Shown: piece after piece, positions 8,927 to 16,926 of the stretch
Numbering within the stretch: the first letter of the stretch is position 1
Layout: the number at the start of each line of letters is the position of its first letter
From: Bdellovibrionales bacterium RIFOXYD12_FULL_39_22
GTDB lineage: Bacteria; Bdellovibrionota; Bacteriovoracia; Bacteriovoracales; Bacteriovoracaceae
DNA: 60,854 bases
Assembly: GCA_001770205.1 (NCBI GenBank)
Contig: MEQL01000004.1
Span: 1 to 60,854 of the forward strand
Direction of reading: 5' to 3'
Program-made: the position numbers and the translations under genes
The notes under the pieces: model-generated
The model's input: the letters and a program-made list of their open reading frames with translations, nothing else
What the model was told of the DNA's origin: nothing
Databases searched by the model: none

Positions 8927-10046
8927 TTAACAACTCACTTGCGGCAACAGCACAGCTTCTATTTTTAGAAATGCCGGCCCTGCCGGCCAATTCAAAGTAA
9001 TCAGCAGATAATTCACAAGAACACTCCTCCCCGCGATGAAGCACTCCTAGGTCCTGCATTAAAACGCTAATGGCCGGCATAGAAGTAATATAGGGAGAAA
9101 CAAAATTTACGTAGCCAACCTTTCCGTATCCCAATGACTGCAAGGTTTTTACATCTCGAATAAAAACTTTAGACCAGATAGGAATATGGAATTTATGATT
9201 CTTACATTCCACATAGGGGATACAATGCTCAACTGATCCGAAACCATCCCGTAGACGTTCATCAGGAATACCCAAAAGTTGATTGGCCAGAAAATAGAGA
9301 TGACTTTTTTCGATAGAACTTTTTTGATTATTTTTCCAACCGCCCCCTAAAAAAACCAGAGAGTCAGGATGCAACTTCAGATCAATCATTCCGCCTTTTT
9401 TTAATTCATTTAATGTGAAATAAAAAAAAGCGGGAAATCCAAAGATCCTTACGGGCAATCCTTCGGCGGCATATTTATGCAAAATTTCCAAGGTACCAAA
9501 GAGATCAAATTTATGCTCCCCTTCCCCGGTTAATTTGAGAGCATAAAAAACATTTTTAATTTTTGTGTACTTGCATAAAAAATTGTCCGTATAGGCAGTT
9601 CCTAGCTTACTGTCGAGTTTGGGGGCGTAAGTGTAAAGCAAATAGTTACACTCTTGCTCGGGGTTGTTCCAGCCGTAGTAAGTAAAAATTTTATCCACCA
9701 TACCTTGGGCCTGGGTAATAGTTCTTTTGTCGAAAAAAATTTGTGATTTTTGGCCAGTTGTTCCAGAAGAGGTTAGGTGCAAATAAATATCTTCATCGTC
9801 AATAGACTTCTCAACATTACTTTTAAAAAAGTTGGCAATAATAAACGGAACTTTTTCCAAATCATCACTACTTTTTAAATGCTCCACGGAAAAGTTCTTT
9901 GCTGCCATTAAACGGCCATATAACAACGATCGTTTTTGATGCCAAATTATTGCTTCGCGCATGGCCTCTAGCATAAGCTGCGTGGTTTGCTCATTTAATT
10001 GATAGGGATGAGGGAGGTCACAAAATTCTTCAATTTTTTTAATCAT
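8916..10046 (-). CDS. LuxE-type acyl-protein synthetase
   Basis: A 376-residue protein, the usual LuxE length. It has the Ser/Thr-rich ATP loop LTSSGTTGQK (residues 91-100), the DGFGSVEH segment and, 11 residues from the end, Cys365 in SCAVAASELL. In bioluminescent Vibrio a near-terminal LuxE Cys (residue 364) is acylated during the reaction, so its presence here supports true acyl-protein synthetase chemistry: fatty acid plus ATP gives acyl-AMP, then the acyl group goes to the enzyme Cys and on to LuxC. AAGGGA precedes the ATG. The LuxC-type partner follows directly with an overlapping start. No luxA or luxB luciferase genes are in the window. Confidence 0.88.
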   Translation of the reverse strand: MIKKIEEFCDLPHPYQLNEQTTQLMLEAMREAIIWHQKRSLLYGRLMAAKNFSVEHLKSSDDLEKVPFIIANFFKSNVEKSIDDEDIYLHLTSSGTTGQKSQIFFDKRTITQAQGMVDKIFTYYGWNNPEQECNYLLYTYAPKLDSKLGTAYTDNFLCKYTKIKNVFYALKLTGEGEHKFDLFGTLEILHKYAAEGLPVRIFGFPAFFYFTLNELKKGGMIDLKLHPDSLVFLGGGWKNNQKSSIEKSHLYFLANQLLGIPDERLRDGFGSVEHCIPYVECKNHKFHIPIWSKVFIRDVKTLQSLGYGKVGYVNFVSPYITSMPAISVLMQDLGVLHRGEECSCELSADYFELAGRAGISKNRSCAVAASELLNEF

Positions 10047-10079
10047 ATTATCCCTTATAACATCTATAACATCTCGTCA

Positions 10080-11258
10080 TTAATTCCAAAAAACATCAAA
10101 GGATTTTAGATTCATCTTAATCCATTGCTGGGTGTATTGCTTGATAAAAGGCATAAAGGAATGATCAATGGCCATTCCATTAAAATCTAGTGGAACCATG
10201 GTGCGTGTTAGCAAAATATAATCGTGTAATTCTCCATTAATCTCTCGCATGGCCGGATAAAAGGCCGAAGGCAAAAAACCATTCTGGGTCAAAAAATCTA
10301 TAGTATCAAAAGAGCTTAAACGAACCAACGTTTCAACATAATAAATCCCCATTTCTTTCATTGCAAAGATTAACTTTTTAAAGCGGGCCTTGCCTAAAAC
10401 GGAAGCAGTTTTGCTTCCGGTAACAATAACACAATAGTGATCTTTTTTATTAAAGGTAGCGTATAAATTCATGGGTGTTCCATCATTGCAAGTGATGAGC
10501 ATGTTTGGAGTATGAAAAGGGTAAAAGTGTGAGTCGTCGTCATTTTTGAAAACCTCATTAAAGCGACGTTGTACAAAAAATGGAGCATAGATAAATTCAA
10601 ATCCTCCCAGATCTCCATGTGGGCTCTCTTGCTCCGCTCCAATCGATCTTGTTGCGCATTTAGACTTGGCGGCACGAGTATGAAACTTTATCCCTGCTAT
10701 TTCGCTCATGATTGATAGCATGGGAGATATAATTTCTGGCACCTCCTCAACATGGGCCCGTCTTTCAAAAAGATCTTTTTTAAACTTGGCCATTAAAGTT
10801 AGTGTTTCATAACTTTTTATTTTGCGGGCATTGGGAAAAATTCCCAGTGGAAAAAAACCATTGCTTAAAAACATTCTTTGGGAGTGAATGGCCAGAGTTC
10901 GCGTGGTGGCGTAAAGTGAATGCACCAACTTCTGCTCTTCTAAAATTCTCCTGGTTCCATATTCAATTAGGGTGGTGGCAATTTTACGATCCCGATAGTT
11001 GTCTGCCACCGCTACTCCAACTACCTTACCAATTTTATATTTTAAATCCATTTCGAAAATACATGATCCTGCAATAGCATTACTTTCATCATCTCGCATA
11101 ACCAGCCACAAAAATTCTAGCTTATTCTCAATGGCCTCCTTCATTACCTGTCGATTAGTTCCGATTTCTAAAGGGTAGTCGTCCTGATAAATCAGAAGAT
11201 AGAGAGATAATAGTTTATCAACATCCTCAACTTTTGCTCGATCCATTACTAACGCCAT
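10080..11258 (-). CDS. Tandem GNAT-type acetyltransferase-like protein
   Basis: A 392-residue protein. The N-terminal 160 residues fit the GNAT fold, with the acetyl-CoA binding motif A at VVGVAVADNYRDRKIATTL and the following helix and strand (SQRMFLSNGFFPLG). The C-terminal half ends with a similar unit (VRLSSFDTIDFLTQNGFLPSAFYP), so it looks like a degenerate second GNAT domain without a clear motif A. GNAT proteins transfer acyl groups from CoA or carrier proteins to amines. As the first gene of the LuxE/LuxC/PaaK operon (33 bases before luxE, with an AGAGGGGG ribosome binding site) it may load or accept the acyl group handled by the others. That role is inference. Confidence 0.75.
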   Translation of the reverse strand: MALVMDRAKVEDVDKLLSLYLLIYQDDYPLEIGTNRQVMKEAIENKLEFLWLVMRDDESNAIAGSCIFEMDLKYKIGKVVGVAVADNYRDRKIATTLIEYGTRRILEEQKLVHSLYATTRTLAIHSQRMFLSNGFFPLGIFPNARKIKSYETLTLMAKFKKDLFERRAHVEEVPEIISPMLSIMSEIAGIKFHTRAAKSKCATRSIGAEQESPHGDLGGFEFIYAPFFVQRRFNEVFKNDDDSHFYPFHTPNMLITCNDGTPMNLYATFNKKDHYCVIVTGSKTASVLGKARFKKLIFAMKEMGIYYVETLVRLSSFDTIDFLTQNGFLPSAFYPAMREINGELHDYILLTRTMVPLDFNGMAIDHSFMPFIKQYTQQWIKMNLKSFDVFWN

Positions 11259-11358
11259 CTTTTGCCCCCTCTACGCAATAGAACTATTTGCTTTCACACG
11301 CTGGAGATATTTTCCCCCTATGTCTCAAGAGAGGCACCATATACCATAGATAGGAGAT

Positions 11359-11389
11359 ATGATGAACATTTATGAAAAATATTCATCAT
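11359..11389. promoter_or_regulatory. Inverted repeat between divergent genes, possible operator
   Basis: A near-perfect inverted repeat (left arm ATGATGAACATT, right arm AATATTCATCAT, 11 of 12 bases complementary, 7-base centre). It lies in the 163-base gap between the divergent LuxE/LuxC-type operon and the 157-residue membrane protein gene. It is followed by no run of T on either strand, so an operator is more likely than a terminator. Confidence 0.35.
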
Positions 11390-11421
11390 CTGTGCCGTTA
11401 AAATAAGTCAGGAGGACGCCA

Positions 11422-11895
11422 ATGAAACTGTTTTTTCGTCTAATAATAGTACTTCTGGCATTGAACAATTATCTTGCCGCTCGCAGTCCGGCCATAGAGC
11501 AAGATATGGGAATTTCCATCGATAATGCGCCTATAATAGAACCAGGAAAAGAACAACCTTTTGATTTTTCTTCTCAAAAAGCAATCAGTGCCGACCTTGC
11601 GCCAAGTGAGGGACGATCCATTTCGGCCATTGGCCAGGCCATTGTTACCGAAGATAAGCAGGTAATTGATGTAAGTGGATTACCAACAATGGCGCAAATT
11701 TCTTCGCGCCCAATTTTTACCTTCGTGTTGGCCGCGCTTCTTGCTCCGATTATTTTATGGTTGGGGATGATTCTTCACCTTCGTCGCCAAAATCACACAG
11801 ATTTATCGAATGTTTTAGATTTTAAGAAAGGCCCCCAAGAACAGATCTTGTCAGACGATACTGAAAAAACAAAGAAAATATCCAAGGCCTCATAG
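11422..11895 (+). CDS. Small exported single-pass membrane protein, unknown
   Basis: A 157-residue protein not recognised as a known family. It has a signal peptide (MKLFFRLIIVLLALNNYLAA), an extracytoplasmic stretch of about 75 residues, a transmembrane helix at about residues 97-120 (FTFVLAALLAPIILWLGMIL) followed by HLRR, and a charged cytoplasmic tail. AGGAGG stands seven bases before the ATG. It is transcribed divergently from the LuxE/LuxC-type operon, and the next gene is convergent. Its topology would suit a sensor or anchor, but nothing in the sequence shows a function. Confidence 0.65.
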   Translation: MKLFFRLIIVLLALNNYLAARSPAIEQDMGISIDNAPIIEPGKEQPFDFSSQKAISADLAPSEGRSISAIGQAIVTEDKQVIDVSGLPTMAQISSRPIFTFVLAALLAPIILWLGMILHLRRQNHTDLSNVLDFKKGPQEQILSDDTEKTKKISKAS

Positions 11896-11907
11896 GTGTA
11901 ATTTATT

Positions 11908-12552
11908 CTAAAATTTAGACCACTGGCCACTGCCACGATACGACATTACGTGAGAGATCGTGTTATATTTAGCGGCCACTTCTTTGATCCCATCTCCATT
12001 GTAATCATAGAGAGAAACCTCGTAGTAACGTTTGTGATAATGGCCAAAACTTTGCCGCATCTCTTCAAAAACAATAGGCCCTTTTGCTATTTCTAATTTT
12101 GTTAAATCGTTATTTTCAACGGCAATTAAATATAGACGAGAACTCCCCACAAATTGCAAATAATCGCGTTGCCCTTCATAAAAATAGATTAATAGTACTT
12201 TAATCTGCGGGCCTAGTTTACGAAATCCAATTTTATATATGTATGAATCTTTCCCTACAGTATCTAATTTAAAGCGAATGATTGGCCGCTTAAAGGCATC
12301 ATGAAGCCGAATCCAATCTTGGCCATCACTTTTTTCATAAGCAACACTTTCATCAAAACCATCACTATTTAAATCAATTGCGTAGAATTTGGAGATGAAT
12401 GTCTCTAGATAATTTTCACTCCGAGTATTCCCCACAATTTTTGTGAAATCCCCTGAAATAATTTTCTTAAAAAGGCGCTCATCTTGAGCTTGGGCCCCCC
12501 AAGGTATTAGTGCCGGCCAAACGAAAATGCATAGTAAAAAAAATATTTTCAT
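11908..12552 (-). CDS. Secreted protein with two EF-hand-like DxNxDG loops
   Basis: A 214-residue protein with a signal peptide (MKIFFLLCIFVWPALIPWGAQA). It contains two acidic loops, DLNSDGFDE at about residues 57-65 and DYNGDGIKE near 190, which resemble FG-GAP/VCBS-type or EF-hand calcium-binding loops. The rest is beta-rich. It is probably periplasmic. It ends 12 bases from the convergent 157-residue membrane protein gene. Family and role are not known. Confidence 0.6.
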   Translation of the reverse strand: MKIFFLLCIFVWPALIPWGAQAQDERLFKKIISGDFTKIVGNTRSENYLETFISKFYAIDLNSDGFDESVAYEKSDGQDWIRLHDAFKRPIIRFKLDTVGKDSYIYKIGFRKLGPQIKVLLIYFYEGQRDYLQFVGSSRLYLIAVENNDLTKLEIAKGPIVFEEMRQSFGHYHKRYYEVSLYDYNGDGIKEVAAKYNTISHVMSYRGSGQWSKF

Positions 12553-12692
12553 AGTTAATTATAAATTTAACATGAAAAGCGGTAGTTTTGGGCAAAATTT
12601 TATAAAAAAGAGTTCACATCTGTGGTAAAAAAATTATATTCTAAGGCGCTCAAACGGCAGCGGTTTATACTGTAATACATTTGTGAGGTTTA

Positions 12693-13454
12693 ATGGAATT
12701 TTCAATCGGATATGTTAAATCTGAGCAGCAGCTCATTGTAAAACGCTTTTCAGATGGCCAAGTTTTAGAGTCAAAAATAATTTCAATGGAAGAAGTAAAA
12801 GAAGTTGAATTAAATGGCCTACTCTTTGATGGCCAAATTAGTGAAGCAACACTCAACAGCTTGCGCGATGAGTTTAAGTTTTATCCCATTATTAAGAGCG
12901 AAACAGTGCAAATGGCGGCCACTGTTTTTGAATCTGTTTCTTTTGAAAATGCACTTTCCTTGTTAAAAAAAATGCAAACTAGTTGGGTTTTGCAAAACAA
13001 CCTAACCTTACTTGAAGAGTTTTTTAGTGTGCTTGAGCACTTAGAAAAACTATGGCCCAATCAGCGAACTGAGTTTTTCGAACATCTTTGGTTTATTTTG
13101 AAATCAAATCTAGGGGCAACAAACTTGCAAATTATCTTCAATGACATCGAACTCTCTACTGGAGAGCGAGGGAAAAATAGATTAACTCAAAATAAAGTGA
13201 TGGGTAAAAAATTTCCAGAGGCCGTTTCTGGAACAGAAGTCGATGAGCGTTTGATGAGTAATTACAAAAATAATTTTATTTCCCATTTTAATATTTGCGA
13301 ATTTAATGAGCAAAAAGGAGAGGCCGTTATTACTGCCGTAATTAACAAAGGCCCTATTTTGGTAATGACAAATCTTCTGACTATTTCAAGGTTGCAAAAA
13401 GCAGTTTTAGGAATGTTGTTTGAGGGAATTAATCGTGCAGTGACGAAGCACTAA
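12693..13454 (+). CDS. Conserved-looking cytoplasmic protein, unknown
   Basis: A 253-residue protein with no signal peptide or membrane segment. A GTGAGG site lies upstream of the ATG. The sequence is a balanced mix of charged and hydrophobic residues with a predicted helical middle (residues 90-160) and ends in LLFEGINRAVTKH. I do not recognise a domain. It is flanked by two divergent or convergent envelope-protein genes and appears to be transcribed alone. Codon use and frequent GGCC match the core genes, which supports it as a real resident gene. Confidence 0.6.
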   Translation: MEFSIGYVKSEQQLIVKRFSDGQVLESKIISMEEVKEVELNGLLFDGQISEATLNSLRDEFKFYPIIKSETVQMAATVFESVSFENALSLLKKMQTSWVLQNNLTLLEEFFSVLEHLEKLWPNQRTEFFEHLWFILKSNLGATNLQIIFNDIELSTGERGKNRLTQNKVMGKKFPEAVSGTEVDERLMSNYKNNFISHFNICEFNEQKGEAVITAVINKGPILVMTNLLTISRLQKAVLGMLFEGINRAVTKH

Positions 13455-13469
13455 GGATTACATTACTCA

Positions 13470-13913
13470 TTACTCTGTCGGCCATCCAATGCCGGGATGG
13501 ATATTTTGGCCGTCAATATTTTCAGCTCCCTCGATATAGTTTTCACCTTCAGGAATGTATTCTTGTTCTTCTTGCCAATCACTGCTTTGCCCATTTTCAT
13601 CTACTGAGGCCGAAGCAGGATAAGATGTTGGCGCCCTTCCAGATGGTTGTCCTGCATTCGGAGAATCTGTTGGAACTTCATTTTGCTCCATTGCCCAACC
13701 ATCGGTAGCATAAAGAACACGAGTTATGTTTTTATTGATGGCCATTTTTTCGTTAGCAGTTAGTCGCACATAAGAGACAGTTCGTGGCCGAGAATCATCG
13801 GACTCCTGTGTGATCTCGTCAAAGGAATAGGTTTTCGTATCGAAGTAACGGCCAATCGCAACCAAGATGGCCAAAAAAACAATTATAGATATAAAAAAAG
13901 TTCCTTTTCCCAT
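13470..13913 (-). CDS. Small membrane-anchored acidic protein, unknown
   Basis: A protein of about 147 residues with one N-terminal transmembrane segment (FFISIIVFLAILVAIGRYF) and an extracytoplasmic domain. The last 60 residues are low-complexity, rich in Pro, Ser, Glu and Gly. The start at 13913 is chosen because AGGA lies seven bases before it; an ATG at 13934 has no such site. It is convergent with the 253-residue gene and 15 bases from it. No family is recognised. Confidence 0.55.
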   Translation of the reverse strand: MGKGTFFISIIVFLAILVAIGRYFDTKTYSFDEITQESDDSRPRTVSYVRLTANEKMAINKNITRVLYATDGWAMEQNEVPTDSPNAGQPSGRAPTSYPASASVDENGQSSDWQEEQEYIPEGENYIEGAENIDGQNIHPGIGWPTE

Positions 13914-14013
13914 TACATGTTCCTGCACTCGCATAAGGCAAGCGCGCTTTGATGCCTTCTCGGAATGTTTAATTATTAGTTGATATATTTATGTTTACGC
14001 CGAATTGACCGAA

Positions 14014-14100
14014 TTGTACAAACTGATCGAGCACGACAAAAACATACTATTTTAGAGCAATTGATTTGCTTGTTACGGCAGGTAATGGCAATTTTTTTCG
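14014..14100 (+). pseudogene. Broken fragment duplicating part of the Fic gene
   Basis: This stretch matches the inside of the intact Fic gene about 1.9 kb downstream (15955-16040). Shared runs include CTGATCGAGCACGACAAA, CATACTATTT and AGAGCAATTGATT. One A is missing from the A-run and a TTTTAG replaces TTTCAG, so the reading frame is lost. It has no start codon or promoter of its own. It is probably the last trace of a second fic gene or of a partial duplication that also brought in the two small genes between the copies. Confidence 0.75.
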
Positions 14101-14223
14101 TAGATTGACTTGAATACGCAATCACGTGATAATAATGGAACGGCATTGAAATTCAGTGTCAGCAAAATTAAGAATTGGGCAGACTAATATTTTGCATGTC
14201 TAATGACATCTAGGAGGGAGAAT

Positions 14224-14691
14224 ATGTCTAGATATTTATTAATTGCGTTTATTCTTTTTAGTAATAATTTTTTATTTGGCAAAGATGATAAAAAAATTAT
14301 CAGATCACCAAATTCAACAGAAGGATTTGTTACATGTGGGGGCAAGAGTAAGGACACTACTATTAAGATTGATTTTTGTTATACAAAATCTAGAAAGAGT
14401 GAAAATGAAGCTTATACAAAAAAATGTACCGGAGATAACGGTAGAGTGTTTATATACATTAATAATGAACTTGATTACAATGGTTATGTGCCAAGCAAAC
14501 TTGCTGTTTTTCCAGACGAAATGGCCAAGGCCATCTTTTTAACAGTGCTCAATGATGGCCAGGAAACGAATACAGATATTTATTATACGGTTAGTGAACA
14601 CGAAGAAGAATGGAACACTATTAAAACAACTAGTGTTAAGACCGGAAAAAAATATTTAATCACAGATTTTGCATGTACGGTGAACAATTAA
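14224..14691 (+). CDS. Small secreted protein, unknown
   Basis: A 155-residue protein with a signal peptide (MSRYLLIAFILFSNNFLFG) and four cysteines (in CGGKS, FCYT, KCTGD and ACTVNN) that could form two disulfides. The start at 14224 is chosen because AGGAGGG lies five bases upstream; an ATG seven codons earlier precedes that site. It lies between the broken fic fragment and the intact fic gene, in a stretch poor in GGCC, so it may have arrived with them. No family is recognised. Confidence 0.6.
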   Translation: MSRYLLIAFILFSNNFLFGKDDKKIIRSPNSTEGFVTCGGKSKDTTIKIDFCYTKSRKSENEAYTKKCTGDNGRVFIYINNELDYNGYVPSKLAVFPDEMAKAIFLTVLNDGQETNTDIYYTVSEHEEEWNTIKTTSVKTGKKYLITDFACTVNN

Positions 14692-14794
14692 TCAGGTGTA
14701 AAATTTCAGAATATTTGTTCATGCTAAGCGGTCACCACGGGACGGATTAGAAAGATGCCCCCCCGTTGAATATCGGAGGCATTTGATTTTTTAA

Positions 14795-14820
14795 CTGCTC
14801 ATTTTTCTATTTATGAGCAG
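14795..14820. terminator. Inverted repeat at gene end, weak terminator candidate
   Basis: Perfect 8-base arms CTGCTCAT and ATGAGCAG with a 10-base loop overlap the stop codon of the 164-residue secreted protein gene. No long T run follows on either strand, so its strength as a terminator is doubtful. Confidence 0.3.
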
Positions 14821-15301
14821 CAGGATGGGTGTTCTTATTTGGATCGATGTGATTTTCAATCTTTCTAAGATCACGGTTGAAACTATCGAGATCTTTCAAT
14901 TCCCGAACATATTTAACGCGATTACAAATGACATATTGCTCTGTTATTTCTTCACAATCAGGCTTACATGCGCTCGCAACACTACTAGAGCAAGCCTGAT
15001 TGCCTGTGCCGGGTTCAAAATAAGAGCATTCCACCGAATAACTGTTTGCGCACTCTATAATGTGGGAGTCCTTAGATCTATGCTCTATTACGTAGCACGA
15101 AACCCCCTTATATTGATTGCCTAGATCATCCTCAATAGTCTTCAGCATCGGATGCTTACAGTAACTACCTTCCGGGTCACTTATGCACACACAAGGGTAA
15201 ATGTTTCCACTGGAGAAAGTCTTCAATGATGGGGGACTTGCGTTGGCACACCATACCAGCAACACCAATATACCCACTAACAAAATGCTTGTTTTTTTCA
15301 C
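14807..15301 (-). CDS. Cysteine-rich secreted protein, unknown
   Basis: A 164-residue protein starting with GTG, supported by GGAGGT seven bases upstream. The signal peptide is MKKTSILLVGILVLLVWCANA. The mature part holds about twelve cysteines, suggesting a disulfide-stabilised extracellular protein. The C-terminal 40 residues are charged and helical. It is convergent with the preceding small secreted gene. No family is recognised. Both sit in a GGCC-poor segment next to the Fic gene. Confidence 0.55.
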   Translation of the reverse strand: MKKTSILLVGILVLLVWCANASPPSLKTFSSGNIYPCVCISDPEGSYCKHPMLKTIEDDLGNQYKGVSCYVIEHRSKDSHIIECANSYSVECSYFEPGTGNQACSSSVASACKPDCEEITEQYVICNRVKYVRELKDLDSFNRDLRKIENHIDPNKNTHPAAHK

Positions 15302-15644
15302 AAAACACCTCCATTAAAACACCAAGAACAATAACATCTTTTTTCGTTCGCCTACGTTCGCCTAAGATGGCTTAACTACCGTTTCGACATATATTGACCA
15401 ATACTTTAATCCAGTTTTTGGATGAAGACGGATGCGAATTGACTCTAAGACAGCAAAGGACCTCCTTTGTTATGCGAAGTGGTTTTTAACCCGATTATCC
15501 ATAACCTAGATCGTTTTTACCCGACCAGTTTACTTGGTAGAAGACCTGTCTAAGGTTAAAAACTGAGTACGTGACAGTTTCTCTAAGATTAACAGCAAAA
15601 CTTATTTTTTCGAGAGTTTTTTATTGATTGTTTATTCAAAATAT
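15302..15644. other. Intergenic region upstream of Fic gene
   Basis: A 343-base gap with no coding frame that I can support. It contains a doubled 10-base unit CGTTCGCCTA near 15344-15363. At its right end is a possible promoter for fic, with TTGATT (15624-15629), a 16-base spacer and TAATAT (15646-15651) overlapping the palindrome that follows. Confidence 0.4.
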
Positions 15645-15685
15645 TTAATATGGCATTGTGCTTATATCTTGATATGCCATATTAA
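15645..15685. promoter_or_regulatory. Perfect 12-base inverted repeat before the Fic gene
   Basis: The arms TTAATATGGCAT (15645-15656) and ATGCCATATTAA (15674-15685) are exact reverse complements separated by 17 bases. The right arm ends just before the ribosome binding site AGAGGA and nine bases before the ATG; the left arm overlaps a possible -10 box. This is the geometry of a repressor operator, perhaps bound by the Fic protein itself through its C-terminal helix-turn-helix-like region. Confidence 0.6.
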
Positions 15686-15694
15686 GAGGATTTT

Positions 15695-16657
15695 ATGATA
15701 ATTGATAAACCACTTTTAGATAGAATTGAAAGTAAATTTAAAATTGTGAAAAAGCACCGACCACTTTCCTCCACCATAGTAAATAAACTCAAAGAACAAT
15801 TTGCCATTGAAATGACATATAACTCCAATGCAATTGAGGGTAATAGATTGTCTCTCAAAGAAACATACCTTGTGATTGAAGAAGGCATCACCGTAAAAGG
15901 GAAATCGCTGAAAGAACATTTGGAGGCCAAAAATCATTTTGAGGCAATTAACTTTTTGTACGACCTGATCGAGCACGACAAAAAACATACTATTTCAGAG
16001 CAATTGATTCGCTCCTTACAGCAGTTAATAGTCAAAGAAAGCGATCCAAGTATTGCGGGATCATATCGAACCGGTTCGGTAATGATAAGCGGGTCTAAGC
16101 ATCATCCACCTGATGCATGCGATATCTCTTTTTTAATGCGAGATTTGGTCAGATGGGCGCAAAAGAATGCTGGTTTAATTCATATCATAGAATTGTCCGC
16201 TATTTTTCATCATAAGATTGTTCATATTCACCCTTTTTTCGATGGTAACGGTCGGACTGCCAGGCTTGCTATGAACTTGCTTTTAATGCAACACGGTTAT
16301 CCATTAGTTATTATCCTCAAAAATGATCGAAAAAAATATTATGATGTTTTAGAAAAAGCAGATGCTGGAAAAATGGAACCTTTAATTAAATTTGTTGCGC
16401 AGGCGATTGAGAAATCTCTAAATATATATTTGAATGCCATTGGTGATAGCGCTGGAAATAAAAAGTTATATTCCTTATCTGAAATAGCTATGAAGACTCC
16501 TTATTCAGAAAAATATCTGAACTTGCTAGCACGTTATGGCAAAATTGATGCTCACAAGGATGGAAGAAACTGGGTAAGTAGTTTTGAAGCAATAGAAAAT
16601 TACCAGAAGAATCGACTTAGAAAAAGAAATTTAAAATCAAAGAAAACGGTCAAATGA
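15695..16657 (+). CDS. Fic family AMPylase-type protein
   Basis: A 320-residue Fic protein. The catalytic motif is complete at residues 179-190, HPFFDGNGRTAR, with the essential His179. An inhibitory-helix motif of the S/T-x3-E-G type precedes it at S44 to G49 (SNAIEG), so this is a class II self-inhibited Fic protein. The last 60 residues (LSEIAMKTPYSEKYLNLLAR) look like a winged-helix or helix-turn-helix. Fic enzymes usually transfer AMP from ATP to Ser, Thr or Tyr of target proteins. AGAGGA precedes the ATG. The gene is low in GGCC and next to a broken partial copy, both signs of horizontal gain. Confidence 0.93.
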   Translation: MIIDKPLLDRIESKFKIVKKHRPLSSTIVNKLKEQFAIEMTYNSNAIEGNRLSLKETYLVIEEGITVKGKSLKEHLEAKNHFEAINFLYDLIEHDKKHTISEQLIRSLQQLIVKESDPSIAGSYRTGSVMISGSKHHPPDACDISFLMRDLVRWAQKNAGLIHIIELSAIFHHKIVHIHPFFDGNGRTARLAMNLLLMQHGYPLVIILKNDRKKYYDVLEKADAGKMEPLIKFVAQAIEKSLNIYLNAIGDSAGNKKLYSLSEIAMKTPYSEKYLNLLARYGKIDAHKDGRNWVSSFEAIENYQKNRLRKRNLKSKKTVK

Positions 16658-16926
16658 ACTTCCTTCTACACAAGTGCTCCGGTCCCCTCTTGTCCGTGGC
16701 CGCAATGGCAACGTTGGCATGCAGAGACTAAACCCATCCTTGATAGGCGCAGCGATTGCTTCGTAGCTCTGCCCACTGGCCACGCCCCATGTACCTACCA
16801 GAAAAAATGCCATTTTCTTCGTGCATTTCCCAGAGGAAACTCGCATCACTCATCGCGTACGCAGTTTGGTTACACTTTGTACACAAAAACATTGTCTGCC
16901 AAAATTTTTCAGGTTATAAGTTTTTC
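16658..16926. other. GC-rich intergenic stretch of foreign composition
   Basis: The first 150 bases are visibly richer in G and C than both neighbours. A minus-strand frame (16637-16849) with a signal-like start (KKMAFFLVGTWGVASG) crosses it but runs into the fic gene end and has no ribosome binding site. It may be the stub of another gene. The last 70 bases are AT-rich and should hold the promoter of the TIGR02147 gene. Confidence 0.35.

Noticed and set aside
5123..11258. A bioluminescence operon
   Set aside because: LuxE and LuxC relatives are present but luxA and luxB are not, and the extra PaaK-like units do not fit the known lux order.
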